Part shown: one piece after another, positions 1-11,797 of the stretch
Numbering within the stretch: the stretch's first letter is position 1
Layout of the letters: the number at the start of each line of letters is the position of its first letter
Assembly: GCA_022478985.1 (NCBI GenBank)
Contig: JAKSZP010002679.1
Coordinates: 124,001-188,000 of the forward strand
From: Massospora cicadina
Taxonomy: Eukaryota; Entomophthoromycota; Entomophthoromycetes; Entomophthorales; Entomophthoraceae
Length of the DNA stretch: 64,000 nt
Reading direction: 5' to 3'
Translations under genes and position numbers: made by a program
The notes under the pieces: generated by a model
What the model was told of the DNA's origin: nothing
What the model saw: only the letters and a program-made list of their open reading frames with translations
Databases searched by the model: none

Positions 1-12
1 CACACAGGAGAG

Positions 13-1437
13 ATGGGCGACTTTATTAATAAAAATAATACAACATGGGCAAGCATCGCAGTGAGCGGTGCACTTAACGGTGCAACTAAGGGCAAGAAAC
101 GCCCTGGAGGGGGACCAGGAACCCAATCCGCAAAGAAATCACAAACTCAGACACCGTCTGAGTTTATGGTATTCACTGTAAAGCACGCACAATATATGTA
201 CATTCAGCTCAACCAACCCTTGTCAAAGGTGGAGCATGGGATCAGACTCTTCCTTGGGGATGAGTCACCGACCCTGTGGGAGAAAACATGTGAGGCACAG
301 CCCTCACTTTTCCCTCATGCGGTGTACATAGCCACCAACAACATGGGCTGAAGCTGGATCAATATTGGTTTTGAAACAGCTGATGAAGCTGATGCTGCAG
401 CAAAAGTCTGTGTGGAAATTGCCCTCCCCGAGGGGCAAAAAATTTGCACACCACACACACCAGATGGAACAAAGCAAAAATTTTGTTCATCTCTTTCAAC
501 TCGCTCCCCACCAACCTTCCTCATAAGGTAATTGAGGAGGAGCTCCGCAAAGGTCTCATGACCTATGGAGGAATTCAGCAACTCGAATTACAGCAATTTT
601 GCCTGATGCCCAACCTGTGCACAGGCAAAGCTATCTCTGTAATTAACCCCTTCCCAGAAGTGGAAGAGGACTTATCCAGAATTCCACGCACAGCAGAATT
701 TCACTTCACAGATGAGGCCAGTCAGCTGCATTCTGAGTTACACCGGAATGCGCACCACCCATTTGCAACCACTGTGGCTCACTGGGCCACAAGGAACATG
801 CATGCCCTGTGAAAGAGGGCTTAATGGAAAATGATTATTGTGAGGAAGCAATGGACAAAGATAATGAAAACTTTGACAAAATAACTGATGGTCACCACCC
901 ATTCCGCTGGGGAAAAGATGGACTATACTCCATCGTGGACCCAGTTACATGCAAAGAATGTAAAGTGGCATAAAAAGCCTGCAAAGCGAGCAGCGGCTGA
1001 AGCAGCGGCACATGCAGAGTCTTCCATTAACCCTGGACAAATTTGGGAGGATATTTTAGATATTCACTGAGCCAACCAATCAGAACAATAATGCCCAGGT
1101 CAAAAATTTTCACAGTAACCTGACTGAGTCACAAAGCGACATCAGTCATGCGCATACTGAGGAACAATGCAACCGCAATTTGGGCAAAAATGTGGTGCAC
1201 AATTCACCGAAGTCAAACCTCAAAAATATAGAATCCAATCAACAATCCGCATCAAATCAACATGAGACCTGTGCAGGAAAGGTTGTTGCAAATGCAAAAA
1301 ACCGCAATTCCTGTGAATCATTGGGTCAGATAAAGGGAACCAACAATGGCAGTGAAAGAGTTGGAGTACAGACGCGGAGCATGGCCAAAATGAGCTGTGG
1401 TGGGATAGGGCCAGAGGGCCCTCCCAACTGCTCCTGA
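13..1437 (+). pseudogene. LINE family 1 copy A ORF1 (gag-like, CCHC)
   Basis: ORF1 product of about 470 residues, expected to bind element RNA. A basic, glycine-rich start (KGKKRPGGGPGTQ) is followed by a conserved globular part (TRWNKAK, VIEEELRKGL) and a CX2CX4HX4C knuckle (CNHCGSLGHKEHAC, 764-805). A low-complexity tail ends at the TGA at 1435-1437. The start ATG at 13 is shared with copy B. Breaks include a TGA at about 350 where copies B and C have a sense codon, a frameshift near 430 and others after 810. Two codons after its stop, in the same frame, ORF2 begins. Confidence 0.85.
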
Positions 1438-1443
1438 GGCGCC

Positions 1444-4400
1444 ATGGGCACCTCAGTGTCAATAGGGATGCTAACATTGCGGGAGCCAGGGCTCATATGT
1501 CCCAAGCCAAAAAGCTGGAATTCCTGCAAAAACCTCTTGTAGACATCTTGGCCATCCAAGAAACCCACTGTCTACAAGGGGAAGAAGGATCCTGGTCAAC
1601 CAGGGTTGAACCATCACAATCAGTATGGACGTCTCACTGTGGGGTGATCGTCTGAAAAAACAAAAAATTTAAAATTACAAATTTGTCATCACACTTACAT
1701 GGTCGAGTCCTGATAGCAACAATCACATGCCAAGAGGAAATAACTTTGATAGCATGTGTCTATGCACCGTGCACTGCAACTGAGAGAAAACAATTTTTTA
1801 AAAACATTCCTACTCTCACTCTCCCACCAGATACCATTTTATTAGGCGATTTCAACTGCTGGGATAACCCCAATACAGATTGATGGCCTAATCCCAGAAG
1901 AAACCCACCTGGACACATTGAATTCCGCACAATGAAGGCATCTCTTGGCTTACAGGATGCTCTCCCCCCAGTTCACCACTCCTTCCCCATATGACAAGAC
2001 CCAACATATGTGAGGGACTGCTTATATCAATGAGTCGTATTGACCACATCCTCATCCCACAATCCCACCACTCAAGAATCTCTATATTTACAACAAAAAA
2101 GATCAATTTTTCTGATCACTGATTAGTTACAGTGCAGTTAGCACCAACCCAATCCCACACACAGGTGTCGCCTTGAAGAAGCTTTTTTTAGTACTTCAAC
2201 CCAAGGGGGGCCTTGAAGAAAGCTTCACCCAGAAAATATAAAATTGCCTGAGATATCTGACTGGGTCAAAAACGAGGCTACTAACCCAGAATTCACAGCC
2301 CCATTCACTTTGGATCCCATCAGAACATGGGAAAATTTCAAAAAGGATTTAATCAACAAAACCTGACATATTGCATCATGTAAGTACACCGCAGACATGG
2401 CCACAATCAAGCGTACCTTGGCGGAACTATACCACCTAAAGATAAATACTCCAAGATCTGGCTATAGCCCCAACTGGGGACGCAAATGGACAGAAATATC
2501 TGCCTGACTTAACAATCTCATCTTTGAACACCAACACAGAATCAAAGTATCAAACAAAGGTAAGTTCATAAAGGAAAGCAAAACCTGTTCAACATACTTT
2601 TTCCACCAATTCCACTCCTGTGGAAACCAGCCCGCGTGCACACAGGTCCGCAAGACCAACAGCACCATGGCAACTGACCCTGAGGAGGTCAAGGCGGAAG
2701 TACACTGTTATTACACTGAATTATATCGCGAAATGCCAACAGATTCACAAAAAATTAAAGAATTTATACAAACTGCTGAGATACAAAGTACACCACCAAA
2801 TTACAACATACTATCCCTTATTACATGGGAGGAGCTTTGAGGGACAATTCGCGGTGCACCACGTAGGAAATGCCCAGGGCCTGATGGGATACCCTACGAA
2901 TTTTATAAAAAATATTTTCAACAAATCGCTTTCCTCCTATTGGCGTCTATGAACCAGTGCTTGTTAGAAACACGCCTACTACCAGGAGGCCATAACCATA
3001 CGTTATAACCTTGTATAAAAAGGGTGACAAGTTGGACCTGGCCAACTGGCGCCCAATTGCACTCTCCAACACTGACACAAAAATTCTAACAAAAATTTTA
3101 GCAGCTAGATTAGGCGCAATTGCATCTGACGTCCTATCACCCAACCAGTTTGGGTTTAAACCAGGGCGTTCAATCTGGAACAACATTCACCCTGTTGCAA
3201 ACATTTGCCAATCCAAAGCAACTGGTGCCCTGGTCTTCTTGGATCAGGAAAAGGCGTATGACCGTGTTAGCTGGCCATACCTAAAAGAATGTCTACATGC
3301 CTTCAAACTCCCATCAAGATTCATAAAATGGGCGATGCTCCTAACAGAATCTGCAACCATGGCTGTATGCGGCCCTGGATCTCTAACAAACAAGATTAAA
3401 CCACACAGAGGGCTCAAACAAGGGGATCCCCTCAGCCCACTGCTATACAATTTCAGCTTTGACCCACTCCTCTGAGTAACTGACTCACGTCTCATGGGGA
3501 TAACCGCACAAGGACAACCAACAGTCAAGATACTGGCCTTTGCAGATGACTGCATAGCAGGTATAGCAAACAATGAAGATGCCCAACAGCTGGAACACAC
3601 TCTAGAGGAATACTCCAAGGTGAGCAATGCATCGCTCAACAAAAGGAAGACAGAAATCATCCTCTTAGGCAAATACACAAACAATTGGGCCACAACATCA
3701 GAACCTCATACCAACACACGAAGAAAAAACCCAATCATTTTACCCTTTGCAACACCTCCCACCACCACTCCTATCTGACACCTTGGAATCTGGCTAGAAT
3801 CAGGGGGATATGCTAACGAGACAATGGAAAGTAACCTGTTATAACGGGTATCCAAACGTGTCGCCTCCCTCAAGGGAAGAACCACAGGATTAACAGGGCG
3901 AGTTACAGTTGCTAAATCGCTCAACACCCCAATACTATGGTACCAGGCCATGCAATAGCCTTCTCACCTACCTTTATAACCTCAATTCGCGCGCTTATCT
4001 AGGGCTGGCTGTGGCCCAGCTCTCACCCTCCTATATGGATGGAAACACTATTTGGCCCATGCTCAAGTGGAGGCATGGGACTAATAGATTTTGAGAGCCA
4101 CGCCAATCACATCCTAGGTACCTGGATAAAGGAAATCCTTGCTTCAGACCTCCCGCAACAACATTGGTCCAGAGCAGCAAGGACTAACTTTCACATGCGC
4201 TCAAATTAACCAACTCACATAGTTACCCAGACTACTTTCATAACTTGCCAAAGACCCTACTGCAATGGGTCCGCATGGAACCTCCCCTCATTTCAAACAT
4301 ATCCTCAGAACTATCCGCCATATGGGATGGACCATAGAGAACATGGGTACTATACAGGGAAAGGGACGACCCAGCCCCCAATAAAAATTAAGAAACCCAG

Positions 4401-5048
4401 AAAACCACCCCCAGAGAGATATGCTCGCAACAACCTCAAACATAGCTAGGATAGAATACCTAGATATGCTGGACATTCCCTATGATTTAACCACACAGAA
4501 GGCAGTGTGGAAAATGACTCACCACCCACTCCTACAGCTGAGGATAAGAGCAAACGCCTGGCGCTGTTTGAGAAGGACCTATAGGACGGCAGACCGCTCC
4601 AACTGCCTCCACAAAACATGTGCAGCATGTGGAGAGGAGGGATCCCTACATCAACGCCTAGAAACATGCCCCCAACCAAAGCTATATGGCAGGAAGTTGC
4701 ACGCCTGCTTAAGATCCAAAATGAACAGGAATTCTCAATATCAAAGAGCATCTTCGCGCTCCAAATCAAGTCACCAATCCCATCTACCCTCCGCTCCCTA
4801 ATAATATCCATTGCAATGTGGAAAATCCACACAATTGCATTAGATGCGTTCAAGGGCACGGTCCCAACCATTCATGGGGTTATAACAGATTCCATGTCCA
4901 CTTACTGGAGCACTTCCAAGCCTGGCTCTATGGATATATGAGACCAAGGCAAAAAGCGCTCATAGAATCATGGTTCCCACTCTGGTTCCTCCACACAAAC
5001 CCTTTCCTTCACACCTGCTCCATAGCAGGGGAAAACCCCTCAGAGTAG
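1444..5048 (+). pseudogene. LINE family 1 copy A ORF2 (endonuclease-RT)
   Basis: ORF2 encodes the enzyme that nicks the target and copies the RNA into it. In order: an AP-like endonuclease (QETH near 1560, LLGDFNCWDN near 1840, SDH near 2113), a reverse transcriptase (GPDGIPY near 2880, NWRPIALSNTD near 3040, QGDPLSP near 3420, FADD near 3540), and a C-terminal knuckle CX2CX6HX5C (CAACGEEGSLHQRLETC, 4618-4668). It ends ENPSE-stop at 5048, at the same place as copies B and C. Numerous stops and frameshifts break it, for example the TGA at 1653 and the frame change near 2150. No RNase H domain is visible. Confidence 0.87.
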
Positions 5049-5200
5049 CGCACCAACCCCCCATACCTGGCAGTCCCGCTGGCAACAGGGGTAACTTGAG
5101 TACCCTGGGGTGCCCAATTTTATATTTGTCGGTTATTTCCTTAGTTTTACGTATATTCAGTAATGTCTGTCCCCTGGTCAGCTTACCTCGGTTAAATAAA

Positions 5201-5785
5201 CAAAGAGATGAGCGGTTTTCTCTGACGTAATTATGGAAGCACAGGGGATAAAAAGGGAAAACTTGGTAAAACAATCAACCACCACCATCACCGCTGTAAA
5301 CTCATTAGAGCAGGGAGTTTGAAAATAAATTCACAGACACTGACGTCCATGGACCTTCTCTCTTGTTGTAAGGGGTGTAGAAGCTCATTTCTACCAGAGC
5401 AATCTGACTTAGCCTGAGCACAAGTAATGCAATTGGCGATCCAGGATGGAACTTCCTTAGTTATAACCGCTCAATTGTAGGTCCACTTGATTAAGTTGAT
5501 GCATTTCTTATTACCTGGATGGCCAATCATGGAAGGGTCATGATGCGCATGAATACCTCAGCTTTGAAGGGAGGGTGAACCCAAATTTGTGACCTAAAAT
5601 AGATGAGGCTCTCCACAAAGGAATACAGGGAGTGTTTTTGATTTTGGAGTGACAATTGCTTGACTAACTCCATTCCTTTGGGGAAGTTCATTTGGGCTGC
5701 TAAGACCTGTGTAACTAGTGGAACATCAGGAGCCTGGGAAACTGAAGAAACAATGGGGGGAACAATTGACAAAATTTGAGTGGCG
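5201..5785 (-). pseudogene. G-A integrase N-terminal part
   Basis: Integrase fragment. The H2C2 zinc-binding domain is visible: SMIGHPGNKK near 5500-5535, then WIANCITCAQAK near 5408-5440 supplying the two cysteines. The first strand of the DDE core follows (VMVVVDCFTKF, about 5260-5290) and breaks off at the LINE copy A junction, so the rest of the catalytic core is lost. Stops interrupt the reading, for example near 5475. The linker from RNase H fills 5560-5785. Confidence 0.75.
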
Positions 5786-5789
5786 GGAA

Positions 5790-6428
5790 TCACAGTAATG
5801 AAGTTACCTTATCTGGGTTTGAGGGACAGTGGGCCATAATGCAGCTAAGAAAATTGGGAAGTATGTTAAGCGCACCTTTTATGAATTTATATTTAAAATT
5901 GAAGCTGCACAAGTTCTGATAGGTGCGAGCTTGCCAAGGTGCCAATTTTTGGGGTTTATGGATATACAAGAGAGCTTGGTGGTCTATGCGCACAGTTAAC
6001 TCATGCTGGGCATCCTGCAACAGGTACCTCCAATGAGTCAACGCTCATTCAATGGCTGCCAACTCCTTATTGTAGATGGCCCAGAATTGCTCTGTGGAGG
6101 TGAATTTTTGGGAGAAATAGGTGACTGGATGTTCCAAGCCATCATGCTCTTGGAGCAGAACTGCCCCCACTGCCACCAAGGAGGCATCACATGCAACAAT
6201 ATATAGCTTGGCAGGATCCGCATGTTTCAGGATGAGAGGGAATAAAAACACCTCTTTGATTGACTTGAATCCCTGCTGGCATTCAGGCATCCAAAAAATT
6301 GGCACATTATTGCCTGTGAGGGGGTGGAGCGGGGCAGCTAACTGGGAAAGAGCGGGGAGAATTTTTTTAGGAAAATAATAGTTCATAAGAAACTCCATAA
6401 TTGTTTCTGGGTTTTTGAAGTTGGACAT
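5790..6428 (-). pseudogene. G-A RNase H
   Basis: RNase H domain of gypsy pol, which degrades the RNA strand after first-strand synthesis. The catalytic-Asp block IVACDASLVAVGAVL is followed by HPVTYFSQKF, then RIDHQALLYI and QNLCSFNFKYKFIKGALN. Two frames are needed, with a break near 6042. It lies directly downstream of the RT on the minus strand. The last block is typical of the inter-domain region before integrase. Confidence 0.8.
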
Positions 6429-7185
6429 TCCTGAATAGCGTCCAACTTATTGGAAGGAATCGTGTGGCCATCCTTAAGGACTAGGTTCCTGAAAAAGGTA
6501 ACTTCATTATAGAACTTATATTTGGAAGGCTTGATGAAAAAGCCCGCCTTGTGAAAAGCAGCCACGACTGCTTCCTAGTCATTAGCTTGTTGTTTGGGAG
6601 TTGTAGAGTGAACCAAAATGTCATCAATTTATGTGACCGTGAAAGTGAACTGGAGATCGCCCAGTACACTGTCAATCATTCATTAAAATGTTGTGGGCGC
6701 ATTCTTCAGCTTAAATGACATTAAGCAGAATTGGAAAATGCCTCGCTTCATTCAGATTGCGGTTATCCATTCTTGCCCTTCCATCCCCCAAATCTGGTTG
6801 AAGGCATTGACAAGATCCAGCTTAGAGAACACACGAGATTTGGTGATTGCTTGGCTGATCGTCTGCTCCATGGGCAGGGGGTAGGGATCATGAACTGTAA
6901 ACTTTGTTTAAATGTCCATAATCCACACAGGGATGGAGGGAACCATTGGCTTTTTTGGCAAAGATGATGGGAGACATGACTGGCGATGTCTCTTATACAA
7001 CCACCCTTTTTAAACACATCATCTAACCAAGTGTTAAGTGCAACCTCCTCCTCCACTGTGTGGGGATACAACGGATAATTGATATTCACCAACTGCACCA
7101 TCAATCTAGATTCCAAGTTGAATTTAGTATGAGGAGGCAGATAATCCGCCTCTTTAAAATTAAAGATACTTTGATAGCACATTAA
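6429..7185 (-). pseudogene. G-A reverse transcriptase
   Basis: RT of Ty3/gypsy type. LPPHTKFNLESRL marks the pre-RT segment near 7120-7155. The active-site box is seen at about 6605-6640 as a stop codon followed by IDDILVHSTTPKQ, where the usual Tyr codon of the YIDD box has become TAA. The thumb region (FHKAGFFIKPSKYKFY, then LKDGHTIPSNKLDAIQ) lies near 6450-6560. Several frames are needed. Confidence 0.78.
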
Positions 7186-7640
7186 ATCTTTAGAAAATCG
7201 GATGTAAGGCCTGCAGAAGAAACAAGGGAGGTAATAGAACTGTGACCTTGAGTTTTCTTAAGAGTGTCAATTAAAGGAAATTCACCCACCAGTTGATCAT
7301 TAATGAATGTCAACATGTTTGTCTCCAGGTGGTAACTAACAATTTGTTGGCGCCACCATCCAACCCCCAAGATCACTGGAAACACCAAGTTTTGCATAGT
7401 GGAAAACCAATCGCAGAAGCTAAACTGGTGTATGAAAAAAGGTACTGGTCAATGGACTATATATGATGTCTGGGAGGCTGACGAAGCCACCATCACCAAT
7501 GGACCTACGTCCATGTCCAGTTTCAATTGTTGGGATAACTCAACGCTCATGAAATTACCTGCAGCTCTGGTATCCACCAAAGCATAAAAGGAGATATGGT
7601 GAGATACAATATTTAATCTATATAGTTAATAAGAAATAGG
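7186..7640 (-). pseudogene. G-A retropepsin (aspartic protease)
   Basis: Protease region between gag and RT. The catalytic signature reads FYALVDTRAAGNFMS near 7545-7590, so the DTGA or DSGA triad is altered to DTRA. Downstream, LVFPVILGVGWW near 7340-7395 matches the second conserved hydrophobic block of gypsy proteases (usually ILG followed by D or W). The altered triad and surrounding stops mean this copy is dead. Confidence 0.68.
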
Positions 7641-9760
7641 TGAAGCTTTGTTTATTGGTAGATTTGGGCGCTTCTGTTGCAACTGAAGAAATGGCAGGAA
7701 AATCGTGGGGAAGGTTGGGGATTTTTCAGGAGTAAAGTTGGGAAGAACAAGGGCTTGTGAACGGGTTCCTCAATCTGAGCTTTTACTGATTCATTTATAG
7801 GTGAACCAGGATAATTTAACTCCGATGCTGGAGTATTGATGGTCTCTGAGGCTGGAGCTAACACTAGGTCAATGGTAAAAACTGCATCTGTGTCGTCGTT
7901 GGGTAGTCCTATCATAAAATTTCCTCTTTAATAGCGGGAAGTATAGCGATGGGTGGCGTTAATAGTGGTCGCAACATTACATACTTGATCTACTGTTCCT
8001 TTTGAGGTGAATCAAACCTCGTGATGAGCAGAAACCAAATCCAAACATTATCTAAAGATTGCCTGAAGCATATTATTTGAGAGGTCCAGTGCGGGAGCCT
8101 GATTGCAGAAGATAGAGACCAAAGAAGCCAAGCTGGGGGCTTTGGCCATAGTAGAGAGCAATTGGAATGAATGGTTGAGCGCAACACAGGGGGTCTCTGT
8201 CATGGAAATGGCAGAAGAAGTTTAGACCAGCCTGCCAGTCAGGATGCGTGAACACCCAAAAAGCAAGCCAGAATGCCAGAGGCATTGCTGACCATATGAC
8301 TTGTTCTGGAGCTGGGAAATGTGATACCACAAAGTGGTGATGCAACAACAGGGTAAGGAGTATCCCAACAACAAACCACACTGAACCCTTTCCAACTCAG
8401 TGGTTTGAACTGCATGAGGTGGGATTACTGGGATAGTTTTGACGAGATTTTTGCCTTGAGAGGCCAACTCATCAGGGGCATTAGGGAGATGGATCCTTTA
8501 TTTCCATTGTTGTAAATATGGCCATAGGATCCCCATGTATTGTTGTCAGAAGTTCATAAGAGCAGGGTTATAAAACCAAAAGTGTCGGGCTTGCTGGGCC
8601 CAATTGGCGATAGAGGGAGCCATGGTGACCAAAAGAATTGGTAAAGTCCACCCAGAGTGCGGGGTGACAGACCACCAGGGAAATGCCATCTGGGATGCGG
8701 TCAGAACAGAAAATAAAAAAATGATTTTTAGGCAAAAATTTATTTGGAAAGGAAAGTAAGAAAATAGACCAACAATTTTCTCAGTGCCATGCAACTGATT
8801 AAATAGTGGTCAATTGGGTAGTGACAGGATGGGGTTGGGACCCACAAATTTGACCTAACTGGCGAATTGTTCAGGAATGGGTGGGTTTATTCTTTGGGAA
8901 CCAACATCACAAAATTTGGCGGTGGGCTGAGTCTTTGTCAGTTCAACCTCAAGCATCTAAACCAGGGCTCAATTACGTTTCTGATGATTAGCATGATGGC
9001 ACTTGGCCCGATGGGTGATGGGAATCCCCCAAGGCCATCCCATATAGGGATGGGTCCATTTGGTTGGGAACAGGTTCAGGATGGCCAACCCGCCCGCGCT
9101 TGGTCATTTAACCATTCATTTGGTCAACAGCAGCACATTGGGTGCAACACCCAAATTACTATCTGAGGGCTTCAAACCCTCATCAATAGCACCCAATACT
9201 TGTTCAACTGGTTTAGTGATTGAATTGGAACCATTGGGTGATCCGGCCAATATCTCATTCTTCATAATTTTACAGCCATTCGAATTTTGGGCATCAGCCA
9301 GATTGCCAGCTGAATTAGATCTGACCAATTTCAATTCATTAATCTTGGCACAGATTTCACTAATTTCCCACAACAGTTCTGCCAGGGTAAGTGTGGGTAT
9401 TGGGGGTGGGATTTAAAGTGGACGAGCTGTCACCTATCAATCATCTACTACGTGAGCAAGGTCGCCCTGAGTGATGAGAGGTATCGCCATCCTCTTTGGT
9501 GTCTTTTTATTTGGGAACAGGAAGATGACCCAATTGAGGGCCAAAGGACATTCCCTGAGACTTAAAGTCTCAGAGCAGCCAATACAATGGCAATCAGTAA
9601 GGTGGGATCCCCCACTTGTGAGGAAAAACGCATAAGACCTCATACCCACTGATGGGCATCCCCTTCTACAGCGTCCAACAAAGTGATCACTTGTTGGGCG
9701 TGGCCCTAACATAGTGGCATTGTTAAGGGCAATCGCAGAACTCATTTGCACCTCAGCAAG
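7641..9760 (-). pseudogene. G-A gag region, heavily decayed
   Basis: About 2.1 kb upstream of the protease on the minus strand, read as gag by position. Fragments look protein-like in shifting frames: a helical segment near 9300-9370 (WEISEICAKINELKLV) and QVITLLDAVEGDAHQWV near 9640-9700. No zinc knuckle was found. The stretch 8560-9420 has a diverged second copy in the outer fragments (10360-10712, 49840-50162, 56206-56540), which supports treating it as one conserved unit. Domain identity is by position and not by a recognised motif. Confidence 0.5.
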
Positions 9761-9959
9761 GGCGTCAAGAACCTGATTTACAATACTTGGGAAGGAACAT
9801 GTGAACTATATTCCTGACTATTAGGTGGAAGAGAGGTAGTAATCCACGAGGCTCTGCCATCCTGAAGAAGTTTCTCCAAGGTAAAGCAGATACTACTCAC
9901 CAAATCAGCAAGTGACCAAACAAACAACAAAAACAGACTACTGATTGCACGAACATTTG
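9761..9959. other. junction between G-A and the second gag copy
   Basis: No reading frame, LTR end or repeat was recognised in this short stretch. It separates the G-A gag region from the start of its diverged second copy and may contain the unrecognised 5' end of G-A. Confidence 0.35.
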
Positions 9960-10712
9960 GTTGAGAATAACCACTGTGGCGCCCACCTCAAAGAGCAGGA
10001 CGGAAGTAGCAGAAAACAATGGTTGGTCAATTATGTCATGAAAACGGCAGAAGAAGTTTATACTGGGCTTTCAGTTGGTATGCATAAGCACCCAAAAAGC
10101 AAGCCAGAATGCCAGGGGCATTGCCGCGTATATAACGTTGTATGGAGCTGTGAATTGGGAAATGATAAATCGTTGGTGTAGGGCAATTGTGAATAGCAAC
10201 CTGAAAACAAACCAAATGGAGACAAACTTAGACACTGGGGGTCTTACTGCAGGGTTGGTGCCACAGGTATAGTTTCTACAAGATCACTGGTGGGTGGGTT
10301 CAATTCAGCTGAGTAGACAAGGGGGCGGATCCTTGCTTGGAAATGGTGGATGTAAGGCCACAAGATCCCAGTAAATTGATGGCTGATATTTGAAATAAAT
10401 GGGTTGAATTGCCAGAAGTATCTGGCTCGCTAAGCCAGTTGACAATGGTGGGGGCCATAGTAACCATCAGTACTGGTAAGGCCCATCGGTATAGTGACTG
10501 ACAGGCCACCAGAGTAAAGCCATCAGGAATACGGCCAGAGGGATATCAATAAAGTCAAACAATTGATTGTTTTTAACAGAAAATTTATTCAAAGGAAAGT
10601 GAAGAAAATTGACCAACAATTTTCTCAGTGCAATGTAACTGAGTAAATAGTGGTTGATTGATGTGGGAACAATCATGGATTAGGTCCCTCCAGTTTGTCC
10701 TAACTGGCAAAT
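9960..10712 (-). mobile_element. outer copy of the G-A gag region, left piece
   Basis: Diverged duplicate of G-A. The stretch 10035-10170 matches 8155-8280 (shared block cacccaaaaagcaagccaga), and 10360-10712 matches 8520-8870 (shared block gaccaacaattttctcagtg). It stops at 10712 where the G-B LTR begins, and the homology resumes at 49840 beyond the 39-kb nest. Orientation is inferred from G-A. Reading frames are too broken to call genes. This is the oldest layer beneath both G-B and E6. Confidence 0.75.
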
Positions 10713-11797
10713 TGTTGGGATTTTGCCCATATTCCCAGCCTGCTAGATTACCAGGAATCTCTGGAGGATAGTATCCTAAGTCAAAAAATTGGAAATCGGT
10801 TGGCCCAAGTTTCATAGTAACTACGTTTGGGGGATTTTGAAATATTCGCCTGGTCATATCTGTCAGGGGATCAATCCAGACTAATACTTAAGATCTCATT
10901 GTTTGGAGTTGCCTACGAAATAGGGACTTCTAATAGTGATTGAAAATCAGGTGTACCAATTGGAATTGGTTGGGTTTCATCACTAACTGATTGGGAATGA
11001 ATAGCAAGTTGTGAGGCGAGTGATGCCACCTGCAACTAGCAAATCAATCGGTTGGTGCAAACCTGCCTTAATAGTTAATAAGTCCCATTAACTAAGCAGG
11101 TCACTAGCCATATATTTTTGGTTTGCTTGGATTGAGAGGAAAATTATTATGGACACGTTTTCCAAATCTTTCCGTTTAGGTCTCAAGGATGTCCAATGAC
11201 AGAATCCTAGCCAGGATGGGGAAGACCATCCTGCCAATACAAGGATGGGTGATTCAATGGCAATAGCTGCCATTTCATCAAAGAGGTGTCAACCAAGGGT
11301 TAGATGACCAAATCCCCACTATAAATTCCCTAGGATTCACTTACAATAAAAAACATCTAGATAGTAAAACAGGTAATTAGATCATATTACAGATATATAG
11401 TTCTAAGTTGTTCATCTGTAAATATATAGTTTAAGTAGTAAACTATCATCAGCTTTCAATTGTTTTATTCTTCTCAAGGATAATATTGCTGTGTGCAATA
11501 ATTGGAAGACTCTTAGAGAAAAGAGTAAAGATCTGAGTGGGGATCTAGAGAAGAAGGAGACACAATCGTGGATTGCTGCCAATTGTGTGTTGGGCCAAAG
11601 AGACTTTCACTGGGTAATCTTAGCGAATATTGGGTTGGATAGAATGAGGGAACAAATCCCTAAGATCATGACATATTAAGTAATTAATCAGGAATACTGG
11701 CCGAGCGTTGGGCTGAGAGATAAGAATTCATACTCAACTATGGATAATAGTTGTCATACTATTATCAAAAGATAATCTAATATATTATACAATGCAA
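10713..11797 (+). repeat. G-B 5' LTR, left part
   Basis: It starts TGTTGGGATTTTGCCC and matches both G-C LTRs over its length. It is interrupted at 11797 by LINE-2, and the last 84 bp resume at 17345. The A/T-rich end of the LTR supplied the LINE-2 target. Confidence 0.9.
11779..11797. repeat. LINE-2 target-site duplication, left
   Basis: The 19-mer aatatattatacaatgcaa is repeated exactly at 17326-17344 on the other side of LINE-2. Both copies fit the G-B LTR sequence expected at this point. Confidence 0.95.

Larger units (their letters stand above)
1..5200 (+). mobile_element. LINE family 1, copy A (5' end outside window)
   Basis: Non-LTR retrotransposon with ORF1 (CCHC nucleic-acid-binding protein) followed by ORF2 (endonuclease, reverse transcriptase, C-terminal zinc knuckle). 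By alignment with copy B, about 70 bp of 5' UTR lie outside the window. The element ends at 5200 with TTAAATAAA, the same 3' end as copies B and C. From 5201 the sequence continues as a gypsy integrase core on the opposite strand, so this LINE inserted into an older LTR element. It carries many stops and frameshifts and is surely inactive. The left target-site duplication is out of view. Confidence 0.93.
5201..9760 (-). mobile_element. G-A: degenerate Ty3/gypsy LTR element, truncated
   Basis: On the minus strand, right to left, one can read gag, retropepsin, RT, RNase H and the start of integrase in standard Ty3/gypsy order. The integrase is cut by LINE copy A at 5200. No LTR was recognised on either side. 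The pol sequence differs from the other gypsy elements here and resembles fungal chromovirus-type pol (LPPH motif before RT, GHPGNKK in the integrase zinc domain); that clade call is inference. It is heavily decayed in every gene, so it is among the oldest layers of the window. Confidence 0.82.

Noticed and set aside
3244..3693. Minus-strand ORF opposite the RT of LINE copy A (also seen opposite copies B and C)
   Set aside because: It recurs only because the RT sequence recurs. The plus strand carries the conserved RT motifs, so this is a mirror frame.
10708..10712. A clean 5-bp target duplication for G-B
   Set aside because: Left caaat and right taatt differ at two positions. The paralogue supports the junction, but the duplication itself cannot be shown.
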